Shown here: one piece after another, positions 11,425-19,855 of the stretch
How positions within the stretch are numbered: position 1 is the first letter of the stretch
Layout of the letters: each line of letters begins with the position of its first letter
Source of the DNA: Streptococcus cristatus
Lineage (GTDB): Bacteria; Bacillota; Bacilli; Lactobacillales; Streptococcaceae
NCBI RefSeq assembly: GCF_008369405.1
Contig: NZ_VSJJ01000002.1
Coordinates: forward strand, 1,506 to 65,505
Reading direction: 5' to 3'
DNA: 64,000 nt
Notes under the pieces: generated by a model
What the model was told of the DNA's origin: nothing
The model's input: the letters and a program-made list of their open reading frames with translations, nothing else
The model's database searches: none
Made by a program: the position numbers and the translations under genes

Positions 11425-11919
11425 ATGAAAAAAATGACAATTAAAACCTTTGTTCTTTCTTTCTTGACGATGTTTACTTTACTTTTTTTAGCTGCCTGCA
11501 GTAGCAGTCCTAAAAAAGCCTATTTTCAGTTGATTGACCAAAAAACCAAGCAAGACAGTCGGATCACTCTTGAGTACAAGGGCGATGATTTGCTGAACAA
11601 TGAAACCAGCAATGTTTTCTATTATGAGCCTATCGGATTGACAAAAGATACCGCCAAAGAGCAAATTGGGGGCTACATGAAAACCCTGGAAAATATTAAA
11701 GGACTTACTAATAAAATCGAGTATAAAGACGATCATTTGACGCAAAAGATAACGATGGATTTTAGCAAGGCAGATATTTCAGAACTGAAAAGCAAACAAC
11801 TTATCCAAACAGATGGAGACCAAAAAGCTAATTATATCAGTTATAAAGAAACGGTAAAATCCCTCGAAGCTTCTGGTTATAAAGAAGTCAAAGATGGCAA
11901 ATTTGAAGATCTTAAATAA
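11425..11919 (+). CDS. DUF1307 lipoprotein
   Basis: 164-aa predicted lipoprotein with a signal peptide and a lipobox LAAC at about 24-27, so the mature protein starts at a lipidated Cys. The remainder resembles the DUF1307 (YehR-like) family, whose function is unknown to me. It is monocistronic on the plus strand, against its neighbours, with a TATAAT -10 at 11388-11393 and an AAAGGAG ribosome site. It ends 13 bp before a copy of the 175-bp repeat. Confidence 0.85.
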   Translation: MKKMTIKTFVLSFLTMFTLLFLAACSSSPKKAYFQLIDQKTKQDSRITLEYKGDDLLNNETSNVFYYEPIGLTKDTAKEQIGGYMKTLENIKGLTNKIEYKDDHLTQKITMDFSKADISELKSKQLIQTDGDQKANYISYKETVKSLEASGYKEVKDGKFEDLK

Positions 11920-11931
11920 AAGCAGAAAAAC

Positions 11932-12106
11932 GAGGCTGGGACTTTTGTCCCAGCCTCTCAATTGTCTTTGAATTGTCGAGCAAGACGCAGTGGTTGAGTG
12001 GGCTCTACTAGGCTGATTTCATCAGCTTTTACAGCCCTACTCAACTGTGCGGAGGTGGGACGACGAAATCGAATTCTAACGAATTACCGATTTCTGTCCC
12101 AATCTC
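11932..12106 (-). repeat. 175-bp structured 3'-UTR element, copy A
   Basis: One of three nearly identical elements in the window (others at 51802 and 52856). On the minus strand it follows the DUF951 gene by 54 bp. It reads as a first hairpin (TGGGACAGAAATCG ... CGATTTCGTCGTCCCA), then a long hairpin (CAGTTGAGT.AGGGCT ... AGCCC.ACTCAAC with inner GCTGATGAAATCAGC). It ends in GAGGCTGGGAC-AAAA-GTCCCAGCCTC followed by GTTTTTC, an intrinsic terminator. Confidence 0.9.
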
Positions 12107-12160
12107 GTTCTTTGTTGATGAGGTATCTTATTCAAAATCAAGCTAAGTCTAAAATATGGA

Positions 12161-12355
12161 CTATTCAATGACCTTCTTCATTTTTCTTTCAAAATCATAT
12201 CTGCTCATCATGACAACGTGTTCGCAGTTGCTGCAGCGAATCTTGATATCTGCTCCCATGCGGATAACTTCCCAACGATTGGCCTTCTTGCCCGTTGACT
12301 TAATGGTACAGGCATGGGGCTTTTTCATTTCTACAAAAGTTCCAAGTTCGTACAT
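12161..12355 (-). CDS. DUF951 family protein
   Basis: 64-aa cytosolic protein of the DUF951 family that commonly follows dnaN in Gram-positive bacteria. It carries a CxxC pair (RCSNCEHVVMMSR) suggestive of a small metal-binding or nucleic-acid-binding protein; the function is not established. The start at 12355 (MYELGTFVEMKKPH) follows AAAGGAGAGAAG. A TATAAT on the minus strand at 12429-12434 is a likely -10. Its transcript would end in repeat copy A. Confidence 0.85.
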   Translation of the reverse strand: MYELGTFVEMKKPHACTIKSTGKKANRWEVIRMGADIKIRCSNCEHVVMMSRYDFERKMKKVIE

Positions 12356-12473
12356 CTTCTCTCCTTTTGACAATCTATTTTTTATTCTCTTAAAAATACA
12401 GATTGACGCTTTTCTCAACCCTAGCTGTATTATACCACAAGTTTAGAATCAGCTGGCATGCAAATTATAAAAA

Positions 12474-12506
12474 TAAGACAAGGCGGATCGAGTCAACCTT
12501 GTCTTA
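12474..12506 (-). terminator. Terminator after dnaN
   Basis: Stem TAAGACAAGG (12474-12483) pairs with CCTTGTCTTA (12497-12506) around a 13-nt loop. On the minus strand it is followed by TTTTTATAAT, ending the dnaA-dnaN transcript. Confidence 0.75.
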
Positions 12507-12517
12507 AATCTTATCTT

Positions 12518-13654
12518 CTAATTGGTACGGACTGGCGTGATCAGCTGGATAAAGTTTTCAGCATCTTCACTTGGAACCAAGGTGAAAGGCCGAACAGCTG
12601 AAATAAAGCTGATGGTCACCTTCTCGCTGTCGACTGCCTTTAGCGCTTCGATCAGATAGGTGGGATTGAAGCTGATGGTCAAATCTTCTCCTGACACACT
12701 TTCTGTATCAATTTCTTCATTTACGCGCCCAACTTCTGGTGAATGGACATGGGCGCTGACAATGCCCTTCACAATTTCCAATTTCACTGTTCCGTTCTGG
12801 GTCGCATTGGACAGAAGACGCGACCGTTCCATGGCATGACGTAAATTATTGGTATTAAAGGTCACAACGCTTGAAAATTCTGTCGGAATCAAGCGGTCTG
12901 TGTCAGGATAGTTGCCTTCCAACAGGCGTGTATAGAAGCTGATATTTTCACTTCTAAAGAGAAGTTGATTATTGGCAAAGAAAACCTCTACTGTTTCAAT
13001 TTCGTCTGTGAAAACAGCTGTAAATTCACGCAGAGAACGGCTAGGAATCACCACATCAAAGTCGTCACCTTTCTTGTCCAAAGTAATTTTCTTTTGGCTC
13101 ATCCGGTGAGAGTCTGTCGCAACTGTTTTGAGGGATTGGTTATCTGTCAAGACAAAATGAACCCCCGTCAAAATAGGACGACTTTCTTGCGTGCTGGCAG
13201 CAAAAGCTGTTTCATTGATGATATTTTTGAGGACTTTTGTTTCTAGAACCAAAGGATTGCTAGTAGAGACTTCTTGGATACGTGGATATTGATCAGCATC
13301 TTTTCCTTTTAGCGTAATTTCTGATTTGCCGCTGGTAAGGACGATTTGTTTTTGCTCAATTTCTTTAAAATCAAGCACGATATCTGGCAAGCTAGAAATG
13401 ACATTGATAAAGAAATTTGCTTCAAGGAGGATAGAACCTGGTGAAGTAATCAAGAGCCCGGCATTCTCATTTTGCACTGAAATGAAGTTTTCAATGGAAA
13501 TTTGGCCATTGGAACCAATCAAGGTAATGCCTTCTTTCGTTACATCAATTTTAACAGTTGATAAAATTGGAATAGCGTTTTTGGTACTGATAGCTCTCTT
13601 AGTTGTATTCAAGGCTTGTAGGAATAAATTTTTGTTAATAGAGAAGTGAATCAT
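12518..13654 (-). CDS. dnaN: DNA polymerase III beta sliding clamp
   Basis: Processivity clamp for replicative DNA polymerase. The 378-aa product matches the expected length, with three consecutive clamp domains, the N-terminal MIHFSINKNLFLQAL and the C-terminal peptide-binding pocket region ending FIQLITPVRTN. It follows dnaA across a 158-bp spacer that carries DnaA boxes, and has an AAAGGAGT ribosome site. Confidence 0.97.
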   Translation of the reverse strand: MIHFSINKNLFLQALNTTKRAISTKNAIPILSTVKIDVTKEGITLIGSNGQISIENFISVQNENAGLLITSPGSILLEANFFINVISSLPDIVLDFKEIEQKQIVLTSGKSEITLKGKDADQYPRIQEVSTSNPLVLETKVLKNIINETAFAASTQESRPILTGVHFVLTDNQSLKTVATDSHRMSQKKITLDKKGDDFDVVIPSRSLREFTAVFTDEIETVEVFFANNQLLFRSENISFYTRLLEGNYPDTDRLIPTEFSSVVTFNTNNLRHAMERSRLLSNATQNGTVKLEIVKGIVSAHVHSPEVGRVNEEIDTESVSGEDLTISFNPTYLIEALKAVDSEKVTISFISAVRPFTLVPSEDAENFIQLITPVRTN

Positions 13655-13812
13655 AGGGACTCCTTTTATTATTTATGATTATTAAGTTAATAGTAATAGT
13701 AGTTCTTGTGGAAGCTGTGGAAAAATGGAGCAAAGTATCTAAAATCAAGTTTTAAGACTTGTTCACAACCTGTGGAAAAAAACTTCAGATTAGCTCAATC
13801 TTTTCCACACCC
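13655..13812. other. oriC: oriC part 1: dnaA-dnaN spacer with DnaA boxes
   Basis: The AT-rich spacer holds several DnaA-box-like 9-mers: TGTGGAAAA at 13716-13724 and 13771-13779, TTTTCCACA at 13801-13809, and weaker ones at 13708 and near 13759. Box clusters on both sides of dnaA are typical of Gram-positive bipartite origins. Confidence 0.75.
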
Positions 13813-15168
13813 TTATTTTATCTTGTTTTTGATATTTTCGATTTCAAGTCGCAGGCTATCGTCAGTTTCGAGTCGGTTTTTGATTTTTCCATGCGCGTGA
13901 ATGACTGTTGTATGGTCTTTGCCGCCAAATTCTCGTCCGATTTTTGGTAGGCTATTGTCTGTTAGTTCGCGGGCTAGATACATGGCCACTTGTCTAGCCA
14001 AAACGATATTTTGGACTCGACGACTTCCCTTCATTTCCTTGACACTAACGCCATAGAAATTGCCGACCTCAGACTGGATCTTTTCAATCGGAATGACTGT
14101 TACCTGACTAGAGTCCTGCTTGCGAGCTCGAATAGCTTCAGCAGCGATGTCAATCGTAATTTCCTTGAGATTGCGGACTCTTGCAATGAGTGTAATATCA
14201 TTGAGTGCCCCTTCTAGGTCACGGACATTCGAGTCAAATTGTCCGGCGAGGTACTCCAAAGTATCATTAGGGAAAATATAGTCCAGATTTTCGATTTTGT
14301 TTCGGAGGATGGCAATCCGTGTTTCAAAATCAGGTGGTGTAATATTTTGAGTGAGCCCCCATTTGAAGCGCGTGACTAAGCGCTCTTCCAAATTATCAAG
14401 ATGATCAGGACTGCGGTCGCTGGTCAGCACAATCTGCTTGTTATCGCCATGAAGGGCGTTAAAAGTATTGAAAAATTCTTCTTGGGTAGAGACTTTTTTT
14501 CCGCCAAGAGACTGGATATCATCAATCAAGAGCAAATCCAAGCTCCGATAGATTTTTTTGAAATTATCCATATCACCGAGCCTCAGATGCTCCAGAAAGT
14601 CATTGATAAAGGTTTCTGCCGGAATATATTTTACACGCGCATCAGGAATATTTTCCAAAATTTGATTGCCGATAGCATTTAGTAAGTGGGTTTTTCCTAG
14701 ACCTGGACCGCCATAGATAAATAGGGGATTATAAGTAGTCGCTAGGTTTTCAGACACAGCTAAGGCTGCTGCTTTGGCCCAGATATTTCCATCCCCTTGT
14801 ACAAAATTATCAAAGGTATATTTAGCTTTTAATCCAGTATCAATGGGCGGTAAACTTGGTCGAAATGGAGTTTTTTCGGCCTGTTCCTCTAGCTGATATT
14901 TGGAAACAAGGTCATGTCCTGCTTCTTCAAAGACGTATTTAGCCGTGATTTGATCGTTAAAAATTTCAAAGCCAGCTGTAAGAATAACGCCCACTAAGTT
15001 TTGCTCCCAAAACAGTTGTTTGACTGGGCTATCAAGAAAGATAGTGGCCTGATTATTTTCAATGGCTATCAATTTTGCTTCTGCAACAAAAAAATCATAG
15101 GTTGTCTGTTTTAGTTGAGCAGCTGAAAGTTCTAAAATTCTTCGCCAAAATTCTTGCTCTTTGGTCAT
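13813..15168 (-). CDS. dnaA: Chromosomal replication initiator DnaA
   Basis: AAA+ initiator that binds DnaA boxes and melts oriC. The 451-aa protein shows the N-terminal helicase-interaction domain, Walker [10 protein letters not shown] near 154, Walker B LLIDDIQS, sensor motifs and the C-terminal HTH signature ([15 protein letters not shown]). Box clusters flank it on both sides. A minus-strand TAAAAT at 15211-15216 is a plausible -10, and an AAGGAGG ribosome site precedes the ATG. Confidence 0.98.
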   Translation of the reverse strand: MTKEQEFWRRILELSAAQLKQTTYDFFVAEAKLIAIENNQATIFLDSPVKQLFWEQNLVGVILTAGFEIFNDQITAKYVFEEAGHDLVSKYQLEEQAEKTPFRPSLPPIDTGLKAKYTFDNFVQGDGNIWAKAAALAVSENLATTYNPLFIYGGPGLGKTHLLNAIGNQILENIPDARVKYIPAETFINDFLEHLRLGDMDNFKKIYRSLDLLLIDDIQSLGGKKVSTQEEFFNTFNALHGDNKQIVLTSDRSPDHLDNLEERLVTRFKWGLTQNITPPDFETRIAILRNKIENLDYIFPNDTLEYLAGQFDSNVRDLEGALNDITLIARVRNLKEITIDIAAEAIRARKQDSSQVTVIPIEKIQSEVGNFYGVSVKEMKGSRRVQNIVLARQVAMYLARELTDNSLPKIGREFGGKDHTTVIHAHGKIKNRLETDDSLRLEIENIKNKIK

Positions 15169-15350
15169 TGCCTCCTCCTTTTCAAAAAATTATTCTCTAT
15201 GTCGACTCTCATTTTAACATAAATCGCCTAAGTTTTCCACAACTTGTGGAGAAAAATTAACAATGTTTATAAGACTTATCCACAGATTGTGGATTACAAG
15301 TAAAATCCTTATTTTTCAACAATTTAGGCCGCTTTTAAAGGTGGAAAAGT
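15169..15350. other. oriC: oriC part 2: DnaA boxes upstream of dnaA
   Basis: Contains a perfect TTATCCACA (15276-15284) immediately followed by the opposite-strand box TAATCCACA (15288-15296), and a back-to-back pair TTTTCCACA (15233-15241) / TTCTCCACA (reverse, 15245-15253). Together with the dnaA-dnaN spacer this is the likely replication origin. Confidence 0.85.
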
Positions 15351-15373
15351 CTGTTAGTTTGAAAAAAGAAAAT

Positions 15374-15395
15374 AACAGCCCTATTTCAGGCTGTT
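15374..15395 (-). terminator. Terminator overlapping the parB stop
   Basis: AACAGCC (15374-15380) and GGCTGTT (15389-15395) form a hairpin whose loop contains the parB stop codon. On the minus strand it is followed by ATTTTCTTTTTTC. Confidence 0.7.
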
Positions 15396-16142
15396 TATAA
15401 TTCTTTGGTACTCTTCCTCATTTTCAAAAGGAATAATGATCTTTCCTTTTGAAGGAGTTTTCAATTGAATAGTGACATTGAGGCCAAGGATTTTTTTCAG
15501 TTTTTCTTCTTCTGAATGGGCGAAAATTTCTTTGTTCTTCCTAGTCTTTGACTTCTTGGTCTTTTGTAATGAAAGTTCAAGAGCACGAACGGATAAATTG
15601 TCTTGAATGATTCTGTCCAGCCAAAAGACTTGCTCTTCCTTTTTGAGTGGAATGAGGAGACGAGCATGACCTTGCGAAATCATTTCCTCTTTGACAGCGT
15701 CCAGCATAAAAGCTGGTAGTTGTAACAAGCGGACAAGATTACTGATGTAAGGCCGAGATTTTCCCATGATTTTTGCAATTTCTTCATGGGTCAGGCCTTT
15801 CTCAATCAGATGCTGATAGGATTCCGCTTCTTCGATTGGATTGAGATCTTCTCTCTGCAAATTCTCGATGATGGCTTGCTTCATCATGTCATCGTCAGAT
15901 AGGTCTTTAATGAGGGCAGGAATCTTTTCTAAGCCAGCAATCTTAGCAGCTCGGAATCGTCTTTCACCTGCTAAAATTTCGTAACCAAATAAGGAAGATT
16001 TTCTCAAAATAATGGGCTGGATAATTCCATTCTCTTTAATAGAAGCTGCCAATTCATTTATTTTTTCTTGAGAAAAGCTTTTTCTGGGCTGATAAGGATT
16101 TGTTCGAATGTCTTTTAGTGGTATGTATTGATAATTTTCCAT
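15381..16142 (-). CDS. parB: Chromosome partitioning protein ParB
   Basis: CTP-dependent DNA clamp that loads at parS and spreads to organise the origin region. The 253-aa product has the ParB N-terminal domain with GERRFRAA near 70 (CTP-binding arginine patch), IIENLQREDLNPIEEA, a central HTH (THEEIAKIMGKSRPYISNLVRLL) and a C-terminal dimer domain. The start MENYQYIPLKDI at 16142 aligns with the family. A GTG at 16160 is in frame but badly placed relative to any ribosome site. As in most streptococci no parA is visible beside it. Four matching parS sites are in the window. Confidence 0.95.
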   Translation of the reverse strand: MENYQYIPLKDIRTNPYQPRKSFSQEKINELAASIKENGIIQPIILRKSSLFGYEILAGERRFRAAKIAGLEKIPALIKDLSDDDMMKQAIIENLQREDLNPIEEAESYQHLIEKGLTHEEIAKIMGKSRPYISNLVRLLQLPAFMLDAVKEEMISQGHARLLIPLKKEEQVFWLDRIIQDNLSVRALELSLQKTKKSKTRKNKEIFAHSEEEKLKKILGLNVTIQLKTPSKGKIIIPFENEEEYQRIINSLK

Positions 16143-16155
16143 TTGTATATAGCAT

Positions 16156-16187
16156 AACACACCTTTACGATGGTGTAAAGGTGTGTT
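16156..16187. repeat. Perfect inverted repeat in the parB leader
   Basis: AACACACCTTTAC (16156-16168) and GTAAAGGTGTGTT (16175-16187) are perfect 13-bp arms with a 6-nt spacer, between the htrA stop and the parB start. No T-run follows on either strand, so it is not an ordinary terminator. The AAAGG inside one arm could be a ribosome site that is hidden by folding. Confidence 0.8.
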
Positions 16188-16204
16188 GACAATTATGTAA
16201 AGTA

Positions 16205-17383
16205 TTAGTTGTCACTTAAGTCCTGGGTTGATTTGGTCAATTTGATGGTTGTAGTAGCTTCTTTACCATCCCTAAAGTAAGTCACTTTCAACTCATCTCC
16301 CAGAGAGTGTCTGTAGAGAGCAGATTGTAAATCACTGGTTGACTCAACATCTTTATCGTCAACTTTTGTGATGACATCGTATTTCTGAAGTTTATTTTCA
16401 GCAGGCATTCCTTCTTGCACAGAGCGGACAAGGATACCTGATTTTACAGATGAAGGCAGACGTAATTTTGCTAAGTCAGAAGTGGCGATATTAGATAAAT
16501 CGAGCATTTGGATACCCAGAGCAGGACGAGTTACTGTTCCAGTTTTCTCTAATTGCTTGATAATATTGACAACATCGTTTGATGGAATTGCAAAGCCCAT
16601 GCCTTCTACAGCAGTTTGGCCATTGTGAGAGATTTTGCTGGACGTAATACCGATAACTTGCCCTTGGATATTGATGAGTGGGCCGCCAGAGTTACCAGGA
16701 TTGATAGCAGCATCTGTTTGCAAGGCAGTCGTCGAAATATTTTGGCCGTCTTCAGATTGGAGAGTTACATTTCTGCCTAAACTAGAGATGATTCCTTGTG
16801 TAACAGAGTTAGCGTATTCTGTTCCAAGAGGGCTTCCGATGGCAATAGCAGTCTCTCCTACTGTCAGAGAGTTGGAATCTCCGAATTCAGCTACATCTTT
16901 CACCTTTTCAGAGCTAATTCTTACTACAGAAATATCAGAATAAACATCTGAACCAACGACCTCACCAGGAACCTTACTACCATCTGCTAGTAGAATATCA
17001 GGATTTTTTGCTCCATTTAGCACGTGAGTATTGGTAACAAGGTAGGCATATTTTCCTTCCTTCTTATAAATAACGCCAGATCCCTCACTAGCTACTTGAG
17101 GATCACTGGTTGATTCATTATTGATCACTCCTTCTTGATTAGAACCTGTATAAGTAATTACTGATACAACTGCGTTTTGCACCTTTTTTACAGCCTTTGT
17201 AGTGTCGGTTGTGTTTTTATAAGATGTTGATACAGTGGTCTTTGAGCTAGAAGGACTAATATTAGCCATTTTATTATTAAGAAATGCAGTGGCTAAATTT
17301 CCTAGGCTTCCGCCAATAAATCCTACAACTAAAACAATAAAAAGCAACAAAGATTTTTTAAAGAAATTTGAAGCGTTTTTCAT
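16205..17383 (-). CDS. htrA: Serine protease HtrA/DegP
   Basis: Surface quality-control protease and chaperone, which in S. pneumoniae degrades competence pheromone and is under CiaRH control. The 392-aa product has one N-terminal membrane anchor at about 10-33, a Ser/Thr-rich linker, a trypsin-like domain with catalytic His120 (TNTH), Asp150 (YSDISVV) and Ser232 (NPGNSGGP), and one C-terminal PDZ domain. It is next to parB, 62 bp away, as in other streptococci. A CiaR-type promoter precedes it. Confidence 0.97.
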   Translation of the reverse strand: MKNASNFFKKSLLLFIVLVVGFIGGSLGNLATAFLNNKMANISPSSSKTTVSTSYKNTTDTTKAVKKVQNAVVSVITYTGSNQEGVINNESTSDPQVASEGSGVIYKKEGKYAYLVTNTHVLNGAKNPDILLADGSKVPGEVVGSDVYSDISVVRISSEKVKDVAEFGDSNSLTVGETAIAIGSPLGTEYANSVTQGIISSLGRNVTLQSEDGQNISTTALQTDAAINPGNSGGPLINIQGQVIGITSSKISHNGQTAVEGMGFAIPSNDVVNIIKQLEKTGTVTRPALGIQMLDLSNIATSDLAKLRLPSSVKSGILVRSVQEGMPAENKLQKYDVITKVDDKDVESTSDLQSALYRHSLGDELKVTYFRDGKEATTTIKLTKSTQDLSDN

Positions 17384-17411
17384 ATTTTCCTCCTTGATTA
17401 CAATTGATGAA

Positions 17412-17444
17412 ATTATATAAATCTATTCTTAATTATAACTTAAA
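17412..17444 (-). promoter_or_regulatory. CiaR-type promoter of htrA
   Basis: Minus strand reads TTTAAG-N5-ATTAAG (17444-17428), then exactly 10 bp later TATAAT (17417-17412). CiaR-activated promoters in pneumococcus have TTTAAG-N5-TTTAAG placed 10 bp before the -10. One base of the 12 differs here. Confidence 0.75.
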
Positions 17445-17571
17445 ATCCACAAGTTTTCCACAAGTTGTGGAAAACTTATAAAAAATGTTGATGGAGGTTA
17501 GAAAATATATAGATTCAACAAGTTTTTCATGAAAAACTGATGTGAATAAAGTGTGAAATCCATGTGGATAT
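17443..17571. other. Third DnaA-box cluster, between htrA and rlmH
   Basis: Boxes AAATCCACA (17443-17451), TTTTCCACA (17454-17462) and its mirror TGTGGAAAA (17466-17474), plus TGTGGATAT (17563-17571). The middle pair forms a perfect palindrome of two 13-bp arms around one base (17451-17477). It overlaps the htrA promoter. Confidence 0.7.
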
Positions 17572-17585
17572 GATAGAATGGAAAT

Positions 17586-18065
17586 ATGAAAATAAAGCTT
17601 GTAACCGTTGGAAAATTAAAAGAAAAGTATCTTAAGGATGGAATTGCTGAATATGCCAAACGCCTGAGTCGATTTTCTAAGTTAGAAATTGTGGAATTAG
17701 CAGACGAAAAAACACCAGATAAGGCCAGTGAGCTAGAAAATCAGCAAATCCTCGAAAAAGAGGGAAATAGGATCTTAGCAAAAATCTCTGAACGAGAATT
17801 CGTAGTTGCTTTGGCTATTGAGGGAAAACAATTTCCTTCAGAAGAGTTTAGTTCGATCTTGAACGACATCACAGTTCGTGGTTTTTCTGATATTACATTT
17901 GTGATTGGTGGCAGCTTGGGTCTGTCTCCTGCTGTCAAAAAAAGAGCTAATCTACTGATGAGTTTTGGAAAATTGACCCTGCCTCATCAATTGATGCGCC
18001 TTGTTTTGGTAGAGCAGATTTATCGGGCTTTCATGATTCAACAGGGAAGTTCCTACCATAAGTAA
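17586..18065 (+). CDS. rlmH: 23S rRNA (pseudouridine1915-N3)-methyltransferase RlmH
   Basis: SPOUT-class methyltransferase acting on the 70S ribosome at pseudouridine 1915. The 159-aa product shows the SAM-binding knot: [13 protein letters not shown] near 105 and the C-terminal [20 protein letters not shown]...SYHK characteristic of the family. It is the first gene on the plus-strand side of the origin, 43 bp before tRNA-Arg. Confidence 0.96.
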   Translation: MKIKLVTVGKLKEKYLKDGIAEYAKRLSRFSKLEIVELADEKTPDKASELENQQILEKEGNRILAKISEREFVVALAIEGKQFPSEEFSSILNDITVRGFSDITFVIGGSLGLSPAVKKRANLLMSFGKLTLPHQLMRLVLVEQIYRAFMIQQGSSYHK

Positions 18066-18108
18066 ATCTTGACGATACTAGATTTTTCTGATAGAATGAA
18101 AAGGTATC

Positions 18109-18182
18109 GGTCTCATAGCTCAGCTGGATAGAGCATTCGCCTTCTAAGCGAACGGTCGCAGGTTCGAATCCTGCTGGGATCA
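18109..18182 (+). tRNA. tRNA-Arg (TCT)
   Basis: 74-nt cloverleaf. The acceptor stem GGTCTCA pairs with TGGGATC, the D arm is AGCTCAGCTGGATAGAGC, the anticodon arm is TTCGC-CTTCTAA-GCGAA with anticodon TCT, and the T arm is GCAGG-TTCGAAT-CCTGC. No encoded CCA. Upstream of comC, as in related oral streptococci. Confidence 0.95.
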
Positions 18183-18199
18183 TAATATACACTATTCAG

Positions 18200-18223
18200 A
18201 CACGAAAAATTTCGTGTTTTTTT
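18200..18223 (+). terminator. Terminator after tRNA-Arg
   Basis: ACACGAAA / TTTCGTGT hairpin with a 2-nt loop followed by a run of T, separating tRNA-Arg from the competence promoter. Confidence 0.85.
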
Positions 18224-18243
18224 ATTATATTTTTGAGAAAACG

Positions 18244-18310
18244 ACATTTCAGGAATAAAAAACGACATTTCAGGGAAAGATGACAGATTATTTGAAATTT
18301 TATTTATAAT
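18244..18310 (+). promoter_or_regulatory. ComE-binding direct repeats and -10 of comCDE
   Basis: ACATTTCAG occurs at 18244-18252 and again at 18265-18273: two 9-bp repeats separated by 12 bp (21 bp start to start, two helical turns). This is the arrangement known for ComE sites in pneumococcus. A TATAAT -10 is at 18305-18310. It implies autoinduction of comCDE by phosphorylated ComE. Confidence 0.88.
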
Positions 18311-18357
18311 AGATCTTGTAAGGTAACACTTACGAAAAAATTTTTAGGAGATTTATA

Positions 18358-18486
18358 ATGAAAAATACTCAGGAAAACTTTAAAGCAATCGTTCACTTCC
18401 CAGCCTTGAATGAAAAAGAACTTAAAGAAGTTCTTGGAGGAGATTTAAGAAATATCTTCTTAAAAATTAAATTTAAGAAAAAATAA
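18358..18486 (+). CDS. comC: Competence-stimulating peptide precursor ComC
   Basis: 42-aa precursor of the competence pheromone. The leader ends in a double-glycine site (KELKEVLGG at residues 20-28), cut during export by the ComAB peptidase-transporter. The mature 14-mer is DLRNIFLKIKFKKK, which I recall as the S. cristatus pheromone. It is cationic with an acidic first residue, as usual for this family. The ATG at 18358 follows TTTTTAGGAG. It sits 25 bp before comD. The secretion genes comAB are not in the window. Confidence 0.95.
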   Translation: MKNTQENFKAIVHFPALNEKELKEVLGGDLRNIFLKIKFKKK

Positions 18487-18511
18487 CATCGATAATTGAG
18501 GAAATGGAATT

Positions 18512-19855
18512 ATGTTTGAATTATTTTTTTGGATATTGCAAGCTGCCATTGAAGTATATTTCACTATTGTTATATATGAAAAGATCAATAAAGTAAAATC
18601 TAGTTTTTACTTTACTTTTCTGTGTGCTATAGTCTTAATTTTATTACCATTACTCATATTAAATTTAGAATCTATATTTTCTTTGTCAAGGCATGTTCTG
18701 TATTTTATTTTACTACTGATTTATCCTCTTTTTTTCTACAGGTATTTTTATAAAAAAGAGAAGTTATCAATTCTTTTCTCTATATTTCTATCTCTTCTCC
18801 TTTATTTAACAGTTCAGGCATCTACTACCTTTTTTTCCGTCATTATTTCCTCAATTACAGGGGATTCATTTGTAAAAGATAATTGGGCTGTCTTTTATAT
18901 CATGATAAACAGTATCTCTGTTTTATTTATGCTTAAGTTTATCGATTACTTACCATTTTACGCATGTGATTTTAAAGAGGAGGTCTTTAAAAAGACAATT
19001 AAGAGAATTAATATTTTTTATGTTATAGATATTTTCATTTTAAATGTTTCTCATTGGTTAAGTGAAGACGATCATTTTAATAGTTTTAGCAGTATGCTAG
19101 CGACTATTTGTTTCTTGATCTTTATGACGACTCTTTTCTATTTGAAGGCGATTCGGGAAAAGTATGAAAAAGAAGAGGAGATTCGACAAAGAGAATTGGA
19201 ACAGTTGCAGCTGCAGCAGTACACAGATGAAATTGTTTCTCTTTATAATGAAATTCGTGGCTTTCGCCATGATTATGCTGGCATGCTGACTAGCTTTCAG
19301 ACGGCCATCAATACTCAAGATATCAAGGAAATTGAAAAAATATATCAAGAAGTCTTAGTTGATGCAAATTTAAAATTACGCTCGGACAAATATACCTATT
19401 TTGATTTGAATAATGTTGGCGACTCAGCTCTTCGAAGCGTTATGACAGAGACTTTATTCAAAGCGCGTGAGCACCAGATTGATTTAACATTCGAAGTCAA
19501 AGATCCTGTTGAGAAATTACCGATTAAGCTATTAGATGTGGTAAGAATGGCTAGTATATTGCTAAACAATGCTGTTGAAGGCGCAATTGAAAGCTATGAA
19601 AAAATGATTCATGTGACTTTAGTTCAACTCGATACGGAGATTATTTTTGTTGTAAAAAATTCCCGCAAGCAAAGAAAATTAGATTTAGAAGAAATTTATG
19701 AACCAGAGTTCTCAACGAAAGGTTATCGAAGAGGCCTAGGTTTAAATAATCTGAAAGAAATTTTAGAGAATTATGAATATATCACGCTAGATACAGAAAT
19801 AAGTAAGTATGATTTCACCCAAGTATTAACAATTAAAAGAAGGAATAGTTTATGA
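18512..19855 (+). CDS. comD: Competence histidine kinase ComD
   Basis: Membrane receptor kinase for the competence pheromone. The 447-aa product has six or seven membrane segments in residues 1-215, a coiled coil (EKEEEIRQRELEQLQLQQ), the HPK10-type phosphoacceptor His253 in GFRHDYAGML, and a C-terminal ATPase domain with LLNNAVEGAIES and GLGLNNL boxes. The receptor part is strongly AT-rich and should be matched to the ComC allele. It overlaps comE by 4 bp. Confidence 0.95.
   Translation: MFELFFWILQAAIEVYFTIVIYEKINKVKSSFYFTFLCAIVLILLPLLILNLESIFSLSRHVLYFILLLIYPLFFYRYFYKKEKLSILFSIFLSLLLYLTVQASTTFFSVIISSITGDSFVKDNWAVFYIMINSISVLFMLKFIDYLPFYACDFKEEVFKKTIKRINIFYVIDIFILNVSHWLSEDDHFNSFSSMLATICFLIFMTTLFYLKAIREKYEKEEEIRQRELEQLQLQQYTDEIVSLYNEIRGFRHDYAGMLTSFQTAINTQDIKEIEKIYQEVLVDANLKLRSDKYTYFDLNNVGDSALRSVMTETLFKAREHQIDLTFEVKDPVEKLPIKLLDVVRMASILLNNAVEGAIESYEKMIHVTLVQLDTEIIFVVKNSRKQRKLDLEEIYEPEFSTKGYRRGLGLNNLKEILENYEYITLDTEISKYDFTQVLTIKRRNSL

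Noticed and set aside
12156..12446. Plus-strand open frame of 96 codons opposite DUF951
   Set aside because: Antisense shadow; the minus-strand DUF951 product is a known family with a good ribosome site.
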